Assembly (NCBI RefSeq): GCF_023148685.1
Contig: NZ_JAHXNL010000002.1
Span: forward strand, 124,001 to 188,000
DNA length: 64,000 nt
Direction: 5' to 3'
Source: Georgenia sp. EYE_87
GTDB lineage: Bacteria; Actinomycetota; Actinomycetes; Actinomycetales; Actinomycetaceae
The notes beneath the pieces were generated by a model. That model was not told where the DNA came from and made no database searches. It saw nothing but the letters and a program-made list of their open reading frames with translations. A program made the translations under genes and the position numbers. This document shows, piece after piece, positions 8,775 to 17,673 of this stretch (positions within the stretch are counted from its first letter, which is position 1; each line of letters opens with the position of its first letter).

Positions 8775-8806
8775 GAAGGCCCCGCACCCTGGGGTGCGGG
8801 GCCTTC
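8775..8806 (-). terminator. terminator of the tRNA cluster
   Basis: A 14-bp perfect stem (8775-8788 with 8793-8806) and a 4-nt loop lie just after tRNA-Phe in its direction of transcription and before the ABC ATPase gene. The stem begins AAGG and ends CCTT on either strand, so it could act in both directions. Confidence 0.75.
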
Positions 8807-8811
8807 TGCCG

Positions 8812-8884
8812 TGGCTCCGACCGGCGTCGATCCGGTGACCTTTCGATTTTCAGTCGAACGCTCTACCAACTGAGCTACAGAGCC
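8812..8884 (-). tRNA. tRNA-Phe (GAA)
   Basis: 73 nt on the minus strand. Acceptor arm GGCTCTG pairs with CGGAGCC (one G-U). The D arm is AGCTCAGTTGGTAGAGC, the anticodon loop CTGAAAA gives GAA, and the T loop region is standard. CCA is not encoded. Last gene of a Glu-Asp-Phe cluster. Confidence 0.95.
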
Positions 8885-8893
8885 CTGACACGA

Positions 8894-8917
8894 ACGCCCG
8901 GCCATACGGCCGGGCGT
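8894..8917 (-). other. hairpin between tRNA-Asp and tRNA-Phe
   Basis: A 10-bp perfect stem (8894-8903 with 8908-8917) with a 4-nt loop in the spacer of the tRNA transcript. It may be a processing signal or a partial terminator. Confidence 0.4.
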
Positions 8918-8926
8918 CCGTACCGG

Positions 8927-9000
8927 CGACCCCGACGGGACTTGAACCCGCGACCTCCGCCGTGACAGGGCGGCGCGCTAACCAACTGCGCTACGGGGCC
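8927..9000 (-). tRNA. tRNA-Asp (GTC)
   Basis: 74 nt on the minus strand. GGCCCCG pairs with CGGGGTC, the anticodon loop CTGTCAC gives GTC, and the T arm is CGGGTTCAAGTCCCG. CCA is not encoded. Middle gene of the tRNA cluster. Confidence 0.95.
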
Positions 9001-9070
9001 TCGTGAGAGGCGTGGAGCCTGGTACCTCTGTTCTGCATGTCCTGCTGGTGCTGCTCCTGCTGGTGGTGCG

Positions 9071-9143
9071 TACCCCCAACGGGATTCGAACCCGTGCTAC
9101 CGCCGTGAAAGGGCGGGGTCCTAGGCCGCTAGACGATGGGGGC
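9071..9143 (-). tRNA. tRNA-Glu (TTC)
   Basis: 73 nt on the minus strand. GCCCCCA pairs with TGGGGGT, the anticodon loop CTTTCAC gives TTC, and the T arm is CGGGTTCGAATCCCG. The 3' CCA is not encoded. First gene of the cluster. Confidence 0.95.
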
Positions 9144-9195
9144 CCGTTACTGCTGTGGACAACCCGTGACGCCGGAGCGCCCCAAGACCTCGGAC

Positions 9196-9225
9196 AGCAT
9201 ACGGTGAGAAAGGCCCGCGGAGCAA
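9196..9225 (-). promoter_or_regulatory. probable promoter of the tRNA Glu-Asp-Phe cluster
   Basis: On the minus strand TTGCTC (9220-9225) and TATGCT (9196-9201) are spaced by 18 nt and stand 52 nt before the 5' end of tRNA-Glu. Both resemble the -35 and -10 boxes of the main sigma factor and sit in an unusually A+T-rich patch for this window. Confidence 0.55.
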
Positions 9226-9339
9226 AATCGGATCCGTGTGCCGCTCGTCACGCCGGCAGCGCGCCGTAGAACCTCACCTGCCGCAGCCCCGGGTGTGCCG
9301 CCCGGCCGCCGGCCGGGGCACGATGGTGCGGTGGTGGAC

Positions 9340-9696
9340 ATGACGCGCGAGGCCTTCGAGGAGGCCGTCTCCGAGGCTCTCGACCTCATCCCGCAGGAGC
9401 TGGCGGACCGGATGGACAACGTGGTGGTGCTCGTCGAGGACGAGCCCACCGCCGAGCAGCTGGCGGGGGAGGAGGACCTGCTGGGCATCTACGAGGGCAC
9501 ACCGTTGACCGAGCGCGACTCCTGGTGGGCGGCCGGGTCGCTGCCGGACCGGATCACGATCTTCCGGGGCCCCACGCTGCGCATGTGCGAGAGCGAGGAC
9601 GAGGTGGTCGAGGAGGTCGCCGTCACCGTCGTCCACGAGGTCGCGCACCACTTCGGCATCGACGACGACCGGCTGCACGAGCTCGGCTGGGCCTGA
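9340..9696 (+). CDS. metallopeptidase-like zincin family protein (PF06262 type)
   Basis: 118 residues. The C-terminus carries the zinc site VVHEVAHHFGIDDDRLHELGW: an HExxH helix with a third ligand downstream, the hallmark of the small bacterial zincin-like family. The N-terminus (FEEAVSEALDLIPQELADRMDNVVVLVED) matches family members. In-frame GTG codons at 9331 and 9334 could also start translation; none has a clear ribosome site. Family members are single-domain cytoplasmic proteins of unknown substrate, and peptidase activity has not been shown for most. It stands alone between the tRNA cluster and surE, which converges on it. Confidence 0.87.
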   Translation: MTREAFEEAVSEALDLIPQELADRMDNVVVLVEDEPTAEQLAGEEDLLGIYEGTPLTERDSWWAAGSLPDRITIFRGPTLRMCESEDEVVEEVAVTVVHEVAHHFGIDDDRLHELGWA

Positions 9697-9773
9697 GAGG
9701 CCCGGCCGGACCGGGCGCCCGCGCGCCGTCGGGCGGACCGCCGCGCGTCCTCAGGCGGGAGCGTCGCGCGTCC

Positions 9774-10658
9774 TCAGACGGGAGCGTCGCCGTCGTCGTC
9801 CACGATCTCGCCGGTCGGACGGTCCGAGCCCGTCGACATCACCGTCCCCGTCGAGACCTCCACCAGCGCCTCGCCCTCGTGCCCCGCGGCGGTGGACTGG
9901 GTGCCGTCGATGCGGGGCAGGGTCACCCCGGAGTCGTCGTCGACGGGCGCCCGGAGCATGGTGAGCGTCGCCCACCCGCGCGCGAGGAGGTAGTGGTCCG
10001 TCCCCGGCTCGTCCTCGGCCTCCACGCCGGTGTACGTCAGCTGCACGTACCCGGTGCCCAGCTCCTTCACCCGCGCCTGCACGGCACCGAAGCTGGCCAG
10101 CGTCGCCGGGCGGATGCCCCGCAGGCGGTCGGGGGCGATGTCCGGCACGTTGACGTTGAGCACCCGCTCGTCCACCGGCTGGTCCAGCAGCCAGGCGAGG
10201 GCCTGGTCGGTGACGTAGCGGGCGGTCTCCCAGTGCTGCGGGTCGCCGGAGGCGATGGAGACCGCCATGCCGCGGATCCCGTGCGCGGACGCGGAGAGGG
10301 CGGCGCCGACGGTGCCCGAGTGGAGGGTCGCCCGGCCGGTGTTGGCGCCGAGGTTGATCCCGCTCATCACGACGTCGGGCTTGTCCCCGAAGGCCCCGAA
10401 GGCCGCGACGAACCCGATCAGGCCGGGCGCCGCCTTGACCCCGAACGCCCGCACCTCTGCGGGCAGCCCCGGCGGGCGCTTGTCCACGAACACCAGCTGC
10501 CCGTTCTCCTCCTGCGCGGTCAGAGCGGCGCTGGCACCGGAGTACTGCCGGTGCGGCGCCGCCACCACGACCTCGTGCCCGGCGTCGAGCGCCGCCTCGG
10601 CGAGGATCGTCAGTCCGGGCGACTCGATGCCGTCGTCGTTGGTCACTAGTACCCGCAC
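9774..10658 (-). CDS. surE: 5'/3'-nucleotidase SurE
   Basis: 294 residues. N-terminal MRVLVTNDDGIESPGL holds the metal-binding NDD; later VVAAPHRQYSGAS and VVMSGINLGANTG are further SurE active-site motifs. The last 60 residues are a low-complexity tail (TQSTAAGHEGEALVEVS, DDDGDAPV) not needed for the fold. SurE removes phosphate from nucleoside monophosphates in stationary phase or stress. It follows the PfkB kinase gene by only 2 bp, so the two are probably one transcript. Confidence 0.93.
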   Translation of the reverse strand: MRVLVTNDDGIESPGLTILAEAALDAGHEVVVAAPHRQYSGASAALTAQEENGQLVFVDKRPPGLPAEVRAFGVKAAPGLIGFVAAFGAFGDKPDVVMSGINLGANTGRATLHSGTVGAALSASAHGIRGMAVSIASGDPQHWETARYVTDQALAWLLDQPVDERVLNVNVPDIAPDRLRGIRPATLASFGAVQARVKELGTGYVQLTYTGVEAEDEPGTDHYLLARGWATLTMLRAPVDDDSGVTLPRIDGTQSTAAGHEGEALVEVSTGTVMSTGSDRPTGEIVDDDGDAPV

Positions 10659-10660
10659 GG

Positions 10661-11713
10661 TCAGTCCATCTCCTCGATGCTGATGCGCTCGGCGAAACGT
10701 TCGATCTGGTGGCGCCGCCCGGTCCCGAGACCGCGCCGCGTGACGTTGAGGGCGCCGGCCGCGGCGCCGAGGCGGACCGCGTCGGCCACGTCCAGGCCGC
10801 GGCCCAGCCCGACGGCGATCCCGGCGGTCATGGAGTCGCCCGCCCCGCGGTGGTCGAGCGGGGTGACGACGGGCCCCACGGCCCGGCTGGTGCCGTCGGG
10901 CGTGACGAGCAGCGCGGGCGCCTCCGCCCGCGAGACCACCATGGCACCCACGCCGTCGGCCACCAGCCGCTCGGCGGCCGCCCGCAACGAGTCGGTGTCG
11001 TCGTGCTCGGCGAGCCCGGCGGCGACGAGCTCCTCGTGGCTCATCTTCAGCACGTTGGGGCGCTCCCGGGCGGCGGCCCGCGCGGCTCCGGCGGACAGGT
11101 CTGCCACCACGGGCTTGCCCGCGGAACGCAGGTCGCGCACGATCCGGCCGAAGAACGTCGAGGGCACCACGCTCGCCGGCTCGGCGCCGGTGACGACGAG
11201 AACGTCGGACTCGAGGGCGTCGACCAGCACGGTGCCGTACAGGTCGTCGAGCTCGTGCCGGTTCAGGGCGGGCGGGGGCATGTGGGCGACCGTCTCGCGG
11301 TCCTCGCCGCGCAGGTCGAAGACGTACCCGCCGTTGCCGCCGCTGTACGTCACGGCGTGGATCGTGAGCTGGTCCGTGCTGAGCATCTGCGCGATGGCGA
11401 ACCCGAGCTCGCCGCCGAAAGGGGCGCAGACGGTGACGTCGGCGCCGAGCGAGACCGCCATGCGCGCCACCCAGAGGCCCTGCCCGCCCGGGTGGAGGTG
11501 GATGTCCGCGTGGTCGGTAGGGCGCCCGGACTCCTCGTGCCCGCCCGCGATCTCCACGACGAGAAGCGGGGTGGGGGCGACGACGCAGATTCGTGGCCGG
11601 ACCGGGGCGCCGCCCGTCACGACGTCGGGGACGGCGTTCGAGACCGGCCCGGCGTCGACGGGTGCCGGGTCGGCACCCTGCGGCAGAGCGCCGACGGCGG
11701 CGGTCACGTCCAT
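10661..11713 (-). CDS. PfkB family carbohydrate kinase (1-phosphofructokinase-like)
   Basis: 350 residues. PfkB features include GGQGLWVARMAVSLGADVTVCAPFGG near the N-terminal sugar site, KMSHEELV (in place of the usual KPNxxE), and the catalytic anion-hole motif LDHRGAGDSMTAG near residue 290, which supplies the base Asp. The first 40 residues are a Pro/Val-rich lead. The exact sugar phosphate cannot be fixed; the layout is nearest to 1-phosphofructokinase/tagatose-6-phosphate kinases. It lies upstream of surE with a 2-bp gap. Confidence 0.83.
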   Translation of the reverse strand: MDVTAAVGALPQGADPAPVDAGPVSNAVPDVVTGGAPVRPRICVVAPTPLLVVEIAGGHEESGRPTDHADIHLHPGGQGLWVARMAVSLGADVTVCAPFGGELGFAIAQMLSTDQLTIHAVTYSGGNGGYVFDLRGEDRETVAHMPPPALNRHELDDLYGTVLVDALESDVLVVTGAEPASVVPSTFFGRIVRDLRSAGKPVVADLSAGAARAAARERPNVLKMSHEELVAAGLAEHDDTDSLRAAAERLVADGVGAMVVSRAEAPALLVTPDGTSRAVGPVVTPLDHRGAGDSMTAGIAVGLGRGLDVADAVRLGAAAGALNVTRRGLGTGRRHQIERFAERISIEEMD

Positions 11714-11848
11714 GGCGCGAGCCTAGGTGGCACGGTGTCCGCGCGCGAGAGGTCGCCGTCGCCGTCGCGTCGGTGCGGCGGGGCCGTCCCCCGGGCTCTG
11801 CGCGGCCGGGGTCTGGCAGGAAGACGGCACCCGGTGCACCATGTGGGG

Positions 11849-12349
11849 ATGACGAGCGAGTCGAGCACCCGGGCGCCCGGCCGGCCGGTCCGCATCATCG
11901 AGGGCCAGGCGGCCAGCGAGCGGGCGACGCGCGCCCTCGCGGCCTACTTCGCCGAGCTCGACGAGCGGATCGAGGGCGGCGTCGTGACAGAGCTGCTCCA
12001 GGTGCTCCCGCCGGAGGAGGTGACGCCGCCGCGCGGGGACTTCCTGCTGATGACCGAGCTCGGGACGGGCAACGTGCTGGGCTGCGGCGGGGTGCGCGTG
12101 CTCGGTGAGGGCACCGTCGAGCTGCGGCGCATGTGGCTCGTCCCCGACGTCCGCGGCCGGGGGCTCGGCCGCTTCCTCCTGCGGGCGCTGGAGAACCGGG
12201 CGCGCGCCCTGGGCGGCCGCCGCGTGGTGCTCAGCCTGAACAGCGCGCTCACCGAGGCGCTGGCGCTGTACGAGTCGGCCGGCTACACGCCGGTGGAGCC
12301 CTTCGAGGACAACCCGTACGTGGACCTCTACCTGGGCAAGGATCTGTAG
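11849..12349 (+). CDS. GNAT family N-acetyltransferase
   Basis: 166 residues with one GNAT domain. MWLVPDVRGRGLGRFLLRALE is the beta4/acetyl-CoA pyrophosphate loop (RGRGLG), and LYESAGYTPVEPF the C-terminal motif. The start at 11849 (MTSESSTRAPG) is taken because upstream in-frame sequence is antisense to the PfkB gene. The substrate amine is unknown. Monocistronic. Confidence 0.85.
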   Translation: MTSESSTRAPGRPVRIIEGQAASERATRALAAYFAELDERIEGGVVTELLQVLPPEEVTPPRGDFLLMTELGTGNVLGCGGVRVLGEGTVELRRMWLVPDVRGRGLGRFLLRALENRARALGGRRVVLSLNSALTEALALYESAGYTPVEPFEDNPYVDLYLGKDL

Positions 12350-12474
12350 CCGGTCCTCGCGTCGGGTGGGTCCTGAGGACACCGCTCGTCCGTCGCTGCC
12401 CCAGCTCGAGCCCCTACGGCCCGCGACCCGGCCGATTTAGGAACCGTCCAGGCGACGAACGTAGCCTTGGTCGG

Positions 12475-14253
12475 ATGGACGAGAACGCGGTCGAGGACAC
12501 GGTCGAGAACACGGTGGAGATCCTCGAGGTGGTCCTGTGGGTGGGCGGCGGCATCGTCGCCGGTCTGCTCGTGGCCATCCTCGTCGCCGCGATCACGCGC
12601 GTCGTCGCGCGCGGTCGACCGATCGCCGGCTTCATCCGCAACCGCTGCCGGCGTCCGTTCCAGCTCATGCTGGCCGTCCTGGGTGCCTGGATCGGCCTGG
12701 TGATCGCCTACCCCGTGGCGGAGGGCGCCGACGCCGGCGCACCGCTGTGGCGGCGGGTGGCGGAGCACGGGCTGCTGATGCTCGAGATCGCCGCCGTCAC
12801 CTGGTTCGTGGTCGGTCTCGTCCGGGTCGCGGAGGACATGGTGCTCGGCCGGGTGGCCGACGGCGCCACCAGCGCCCGGGCGCGCCGCATCCAGACGCAG
12901 TCTCAGGTCCTGCGCCGGGTGGGGGTGGCCGTCGTCGCCATCCTCGGCATCTCGGCGATCCTGCTGACCTTCCCGGGCGCGCGGGCCGCGGGCGCCTCGA
13001 TCCTCGCGTCGGCCGGCATCATCTCCGTCGTCGCCGGCCTGGCGGCCCAGACGACCCTCGGGAACGTCTTCGCAGGGCTCCAGCTGGCGTTCACCGACGC
13101 GATCCGGGTGGACGACATCGTCATCGTCCAGGGCGAGTTCGGCTACATCGAGGAGATCACCATGACCTACGTGGTGGTCCGCCTGTGGGACGACCGGCGC
13201 ATGATCATGCCCTCCACCTACTTCACCGAGAACCCCTTCGAGAACTGGACCCGACATGCCCCCGCCCTGCTCGGCGGGGTAGAGCTGGACCTGGACTGGC
13301 GCGTCCCGGTGCCAGCCATGCGGGCCGAGTTGGAGCGGCTCCTCGCCGCCACCGACCTCTGGGACGGGCGCGTGGGCATCCTGCAGGTGCTTGACGCGAC
13401 GAACGGCATGATCCGCATGCGCGCGCTCGTCTCCGGCAAGGACGCACCCACCCTCACGGACCTGAAGTACTACCTCCGCGAGGCCCTCGTCGACTGGGTG
13501 CAGACCAACGCGCCGTACGCGCTGCCCCGGAACCGGTACGAGCAGGACTTCGTGGAGATGCTGGACAACCGGGCCGAGCTGGACCACGGGGAGCTGGCGA
13601 GCGAGGTCGCCGAGATGGCCGCCCTCGACGGCGCCGGTCACCTCCCGCAGGACGACACGATGCTGGTCCCGCGCGTCGACGAGGACACCGACGTCCGCCG
13701 GAGCCGGGAGTCGACCGCCCGTCGCGCCCGCCGCCGGGCGGCCCGCGAGGACCGCCGTCGGGCCCGCGACCACGGCGGGCGTGTGCCGGTGGACAGGCGC
13801 CCGCGGCCCTCGGCGGACGCCACGCAGGTCATGGACCTCGCAGCCCTGGAGGCGGCCGTCACGGACGGCCGGGTCGCCGGGCCGGACGGCGCGGAGGAGC
13901 CCGAGCAGGTCCGGCCCACGCGCCGCACCTCCCTGCGTGACCGCACCGGCGTGGCGGTGACCTCGAACGGCGAGGGGACGACGGCGACCACCGCCGGGCA
14001 CGAGTCGTCCCTGTTCACCGGCTCCCGGGAGGCGGAGGAGCGCGCCCAGGCGTTCAGCGGCCCCGGCGAGCAGGTCTACGTGGAGCGTGAGCAGACCGCC
14101 GAGCGGCGTGCCGCGGAGGAGGAGCGCCGGCTGGCGGACGAGCGCGGGGCCCAGCGGCGCCAGGGCGGGACGGTCGTCGACGGCTCCGAGGACCCGCCCA
14201 CGCGGATCCTCGGCCGCGACGGCGCGCCGGACGACGGAGGCGACGAGGGCTGA
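12475..14253 (+). CDS. mechanosensitive channel MscS family protein with long charged C-terminal tail
   Basis: 592 residues. Hydrophobic helices at about 16-40, 61-82, 98-116 and 148-167 lead into the glycine/alanine pore helix (residues 170-203, [20 protein letters not shown] then [13 protein letters not shown]), the MscS signature. The beta domain follows with [16 protein letters not shown] and [16 protein letters not shown]. After about residue 395 a 200-residue tail is rich in Arg, Glu and Gly without obvious fold. The channel would release solutes on hypo-osmotic shock. The long polar tail is unusual against small MscS proteins but seen in actinobacterial homologues. Confidence 0.9.
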   Translation: MDENAVEDTVENTVEILEVVLWVGGGIVAGLLVAILVAAITRVVARGRPIAGFIRNRCRRPFQLMLAVLGAWIGLVIAYPVAEGADAGAPLWRRVAEHGLLMLEIAAVTWFVVGLVRVAEDMVLGRVADGATSARARRIQTQSQVLRRVGVAVVAILGISAILLTFPGARAAGASILASAGIISVVAGLAAQTTLGNVFAGLQLAFTDAIRVDDIVIVQGEFGYIEEITMTYVVVRLWDDRRMIMPSTYFTENPFENWTRHAPALLGGVELDLDWRVPVPAMRAELERLLAATDLWDGRVGILQVLDATNGMIRMRALVSGKDAPTLTDLKYYLREALVDWVQTNAPYALPRNRYEQDFVEMLDNRAELDHGELASEVAEMAALDGAGHLPQDDTMLVPRVDEDTDVRRSRESTARRARRRAAREDRRRARDHGGRVPVDRRPRPSADATQVMDLAALEAAVTDGRVAGPDGAEEPEQVRPTRRTSLRDRTGVAVTSNGEGTTATTAGHESSLFTGSREAEERAQAFSGPGEQVYVEREQTAERRAAEEERRLADERGAQRRQGGTVVDGSEDPPTRILGRDGAPDDGGDEG

Positions 14254-14273
14254 TGCCCGCACGGTCCCGGCGT

Positions 14274-14303
14274 CGTGCCGTGCCGCGCCGTGCCGTGCCG
14301 CGC
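14274..14303. repeat. 15-nt tandem repeat, two copies
   Basis: CGTGCCGTGCCGCGC occurs twice in exact tandem in the short gap between the mscS-like gene and msrB. It is probably a slippage product in GC-rich DNA. Confidence 0.7.
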
Positions 14304-14345
14304 CGCGGCGTGCACGCCCGGGCGGTCCTGGCGCACCATGGGGCC

Positions 14346-14759
14346 ATGACAAAGATCGAGAAGACCGACGAGGAGTGGCGGGCCGAGCTCGACGCGTTCG
14401 AGTTCCAGGTGCTGCGCCGGGCCGCCACCGAGCGCCCCTTCACCGGCAAGCTCCTGTCCGAGGACCGCGAGGGGATCTACCGCTGCCGGGCCTGCGGCGC
14501 CGAGCTGTTCCGCTCGCACACCAAGTTCGAGGCGCACTGCGGGTGGCCGAGCTTCTACGCCCCGACCGACTCCGACGCCGTCGAGCTGGTCGAGGACCGC
14601 TCCCACGGCATGGTCCGGACCGAGGTCCGCTGCGCCAGCTGCGGCTCCCACCTCGGGCACGTCTTCGACGACGCCCCGCAGACCCCCACCGGTGAGCGGT
14701 TCTGCATGAACTCCGTCTCGCTCACCTTCGAGCCCGACGCCGAGGCGGGACAGGCCTGA
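14346..14759 (+). CDS. msrB: peptide-methionine (R)-S-oxide reductase MsrB
   Basis: 137 residues. Two zinc-binding CxxC pairs (CRAC and CASC), the core [24 protein letters not shown] and the catalytic cysteine in RFCMNSVSL define MsrB. It reduces the R form of methionine sulfoxide in proteins, using thioredoxin. Chosen start [15 protein letters not shown] matches the family; the earlier in-frame ATG would lie in the tandem repeat. The next gene begins 14 bp after its stop, so they may be co-transcribed. Confidence 0.95.
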   Translation: MTKIEKTDEEWRAELDAFEFQVLRRAATERPFTGKLLSEDREGIYRCRACGAELFRSHTKFEAHCGWPSFYAPTDSDAVELVEDRSHGMVRTEVRCASCGSHLGHVFDDAPQTPTGERFCMNSVSLTFEPDAEAGQA

Positions 14760-14773
14760 GCGGCACCGCCGCG

Positions 14774-15586
14774 GTGCGGGTCCTCACCCTCAACCTCCAG
14801 CACGCCGCCCCCGCACGCACCCCCGCGGGCGTGGGCGGCCGGGCCGGCAGGGACACGCTGCGGCGCGCCGGTGACGAGCTCGCCGGCGTCGGGGCCGACG
14901 TCGTGCTGCTCCAGGAGGTCGACCGCGGGCTGCGCCGCTCCGGCGGCCTGGACCAGGCCGCCGTCCTGGCGGACCGTCTGGGCATGACCCACCGGTTCGC
15001 GGCGAGCCTGGCCGGCTCGGTCGGCGGCTCGCTGCTGCCCGCCCGCACCTCCACGCCCGGGAGCGGGTACGGCGTCGCCCTGCTGACGCGGCTGCCCGTC
15101 GTGACCTGGCACGTGATGCGGCTGCGCGGGGGCGGGCCCGGACGGCGCCGCGGGTTCCCGGCGTGGTCGCCCCGCGGCTGGTCCTGGGACGCCGGCCGCG
15201 TGCTGCTCGCCGCGGTCCTGCGCACCGAGGACGGCCCGCTGTCGGTGGGTGTCACGCACCTGTCGGTGCTGCCCGTCGTCGCCCGTCACCAGCTCGCCGT
15301 CGCGGCGCACGGCCTGCTGACGCTGCCCGGGCCCCACCTGCTCGGCGGCGACCTCAACCTCTCCCCGGGCGCCCTGGCGTCGTCGGAGGTGGTCCCCGGG
15401 CTGCTCGCCCCGCTCGCGACCGGCCGGACCTTCACCAACGCCCGGCCGCGCACCCAGATCGACCACCTCCTCGGCGCCGGCCTGGTCGCCGCCGGCCCGG
15501 CCCGGGTGCACCACCTCTCCGTCTCGGACCATGCGGGGCTCAGCGTGGACGTGCGCCGGGCACAGCGGCCGGCGGTGGGAGGATGA
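14774..15586 (+). CDS. endonuclease/exonuclease/phosphatase family protein
   Basis: 270 residues from a GTG. Motifs of the EEP fold in order: LTLNLQHA (Asn ligand), LLQEVDRG (catalytic Glu), YGVALLTR, VGVTHLSV, LGGDLNLSPGA (Asp/Asn), IDHLLG and VSDHAGLSVDV (His). No signal peptide, so cytoplasmic. Members cleave phosphodiesters in DNA, RNA, lipids or small molecules; the substrate cannot be told. It follows msrB closely. Confidence 0.85.
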   Translation: MRVLTLNLQHAAPARTPAGVGGRAGRDTLRRAGDELAGVGADVVLLQEVDRGLRRSGGLDQAAVLADRLGMTHRFAASLAGSVGGSLLPARTSTPGSGYGVALLTRLPVVTWHVMRLRGGGPGRRRGFPAWSPRGWSWDAGRVLLAAVLRTEDGPLSVGVTHLSVLPVVARHQLAVAAHGLLTLPGPHLLGGDLNLSPGALASSEVVPGLLAPLATGRTFTNARPRTQIDHLLGAGLVAAGPARVHHLSVSDHAGLSVDVRRAQRPAVGG

Positions 15587-15619
15587 GGCCGCAGACGGCC
15601 GGCTGAGAGGGGGAGACGC

Positions 15620-16543
15620 GTGGCGGGCGTGCTCACCGGTTTCGTCACGCTGGCCGTCGTCGTCCTCCTCGGCTACCTCCTCGCCCGGTGGGAGGTGCTC
15701 GGAGCCGGCGCCGACGCGGTCCTGAGCCGGCTGACCTTCTTCGCCGCCACCCCGGCCCTGATGTTCCGCACCGTCAGCGAGGCGGAGGTGGCCGACGTCT
15801 TCTCCGCCGGCGCGCTCGTCAACGTGCTCACCACGGCCGTCCTCGTGCTCGTCTACACGCTCGTGGCCCGTGTCGTCCTGCGCAGGCGCGGTGCGGGCCT
15901 GACCCTCGGCGCCCTGAGCGCCAGCTACGTCAACGCGGGCAACCTCGGCATCCCGCTGCTGGTCTTCGCCGTCGGCAACGCGGCCGCCATCGCGCCGGTG
16001 CTCCTGTTCCAGCTCCTCGTCATGGTGCCGGTCAGCTTCGCGCTCCTGGACGCCCAGACCGGGCGTCGTGGGGTGTCGCTGACGCAGACGCTCTCCATGC
16101 CGGTGCGCAACCCCCTGGTCATCGGCGTCGCGCTCGGCCTGCTCGTCTCCCTCACCGGCGTCACGCTCCCCGAGGTGGTCGCGCTGCCGGTCGACCTCGT
16201 GGCGAACATGGCCATCCCGGTCATGCTGATCGCCTTCGGGCTCTCGCTCAGGGGGGCGCCGCTGCCCGGCCGGGGCGACGAGCGGGCGCCGCTGTGGACC
16301 GCGGTCGCCCTCAAGGCGCTCGGCGGGCCGGCGCTCGCCTACGTCCTCGGGGCGCACGTGTTCGACCTCGCCGGGGCCGACCTCCTCGGACCGGTCATCG
16401 TCGCCGCCCTCCCGACGGCGCAGAACGTGTTCGTCTACGCAATGCGCTACGGACGCGCGGTGCCGGTGGTCCGCGACGCCGTCCTGCTCACCACGCTCGG
16501 CTGCGTGCCGGTGGTGCTGGCGCTCGTGGCGGCGCTCGGATGA
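15620..16543 (+). CDS. AEC (auxin efflux carrier) family transporter
   Basis: 307 residues, almost all hydrophobic, with about ten membrane segments. ATPALMFRTVS in the first third, SYVNAGNLGIPLLVF in the middle (the conserved Asn-Gly-Pro-type broken helix) and ALPTAQNVFVYAMRYG near the end are typical of bacterial AEC carriers (malonate/malate-type exporters). Starts at a GTG after GAGGGGGA. Its TGA overlaps the ATG of the EamA carrier gene (ATGA), so two unrelated carriers are translationally coupled. Substrate unknown. Confidence 0.88.
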   Translation: MAGVLTGFVTLAVVVLLGYLLARWEVLGAGADAVLSRLTFFAATPALMFRTVSEAEVADVFSAGALVNVLTTAVLVLVYTLVARVVLRRRGAGLTLGALSASYVNAGNLGIPLLVFAVGNAAAIAPVLLFQLLVMVPVSFALLDAQTGRRGVSLTQTLSMPVRNPLVIGVALGLLVSLTGVTLPEVVALPVDLVANMAIPVMLIAFGLSLRGAPLPGRGDERAPLWTAVALKALGGPALAYVLGAHVFDLAGADLLGPVIVAALPTAQNVFVYAMRYGRAVPVVRDAVLLTTLGCVPVVLALVAALG

Positions 16544-17448
16544 GGCCGGCCGGCCCCCGGGGCGTGGCGGCGGTGCCCGCGCCGGCGCTGTTCATGTTCT
16601 CCGCGCTCAGCCAGTACGTCGGCGCCGCGGTGGCCGTCGGGCTGTTCGCCCACATGCCCGCGACGACGGTGGCCTGGTGGCGCCTCGCCGTCTCCGCCGT
16701 CCTGCTCGTGGCCTGGCGGCTGCCGTGGCGAGCGCCCTGGACCCTGCGCACGCTCGCGGGCTCCGCGCTGTTCGGGGTGGTGCTGGGCGCGATGAACCTC
16801 CTGTTCTACGCCGCGATCGAGCACCTGCCGCTCGGCACCGCCGTCTCCCTGGAGTACCTCGGCCCGGTCGCCGTCGCGGCGCTGGGCGGGCGCGGGGCGC
16901 GCGTGCGGGTCGCCGTCGCGCTCGCGCTCCTCGGGGTGGTGTCCATCAGCGGGCTCGGGCTCGACTGGTCCGCCCCCGGCACGGTCGCCGGTGCGGCGTT
17001 CGCGGTCCTCGCCGGCGCCGCGTGGGCGGTCTACATCGTGCTGGGCAGGCGCATCGCCGCGGGGCGTGACGGACTGACCTCGCTCGCCGTCGGCACGGTC
17101 GTCGGCGCACTGTTCTACGCACCGGTCGCCGTCCCGACGGCGGGGGCCGCGCTGTCCGACGTCGCGCTGCTGGCCGCCGTGGTGGGCGTGGGCGTGCTCT
17201 CCTCGCTGATCCCCTACGCCATCGAGCAGGTGGCGCTGACCCGCCTGGCCGCGCACACCTTCGCCCTGCTGACGTCCCTGCTGCCGGCGACGTCACTGCT
17301 GGTCGGTCTCGTCGTCCTCGGGCAGGTGCCGACCGTCGGGGAGGCGGTGGGTCTGGTGCTCATCTCGGTCGCGGTGCTGCTCGCCCGGACCGACGCCCAG
17401 CGGGGCGGGACGGGCACCGCGCCGCCGGGCGGGGTCGAGGGGCCGTAG
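16540..17448 (+). CDS. EamA/RhtA-type drug/metabolite exporter
   Basis: 302 residues with about ten membrane helices in two EamA repeats: the first with LFMFSALSQYVGAAVAVGLF and FYAAIEHLPLGTAVSLEYLGP, the second from AGAAWAVYIVLGRRIA to the end. The ALEHLPLGTAVxLEFLGP-like segment is characteristic of the RhtA (threonine/homoserine export) subgroup, so amino acid efflux is likely. Start ATG overlaps the stop of the AEC carrier gene by four bases. Confidence 0.87.
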   Translation: MRPAGPRGVAAVPAPALFMFSALSQYVGAAVAVGLFAHMPATTVAWWRLAVSAVLLVAWRLPWRAPWTLRTLAGSALFGVVLGAMNLLFYAAIEHLPLGTAVSLEYLGPVAVAALGGRGARVRVAVALALLGVVSISGLGLDWSAPGTVAGAAFAVLAGAAWAVYIVLGRRIAAGRDGLTSLAVGTVVGALFYAPVAVPTAGAALSDVALLAAVVGVGVLSSLIPYAIEQVALTRLAAHTFALLTSLLPATSLLVGLVVLGQVPTVGEAVGLVLISVAVLLARTDAQRGGTGTAPPGGVEGP

Positions 17449-17673
17449 CGGTCCCGGCCGGGCGCCGGGACGGACACCGGCATGCGGGGCGGGGTGGTGG
17501 TGCTGCTCACCAACCGGGCCGTTCCGGACCGTCCCGTGCGATACTGACGACAGGTGGCGCCCAGCGGCGCCCCGACATCGCACTGCACGGCCACCGCGCC
17601 GGCGGGTCACCCCGCCGATGACGAGTGAGCGGAGATGCCTGCGGTGACCTTCAGCTGAGAGAAGTACGCCTCC

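Noticed and set aside
8711-8905. Upstream extension of the ABC ATPase reading frame
   Set aside because: It translates the terminator and tRNA-Phe, which are RNA genes.
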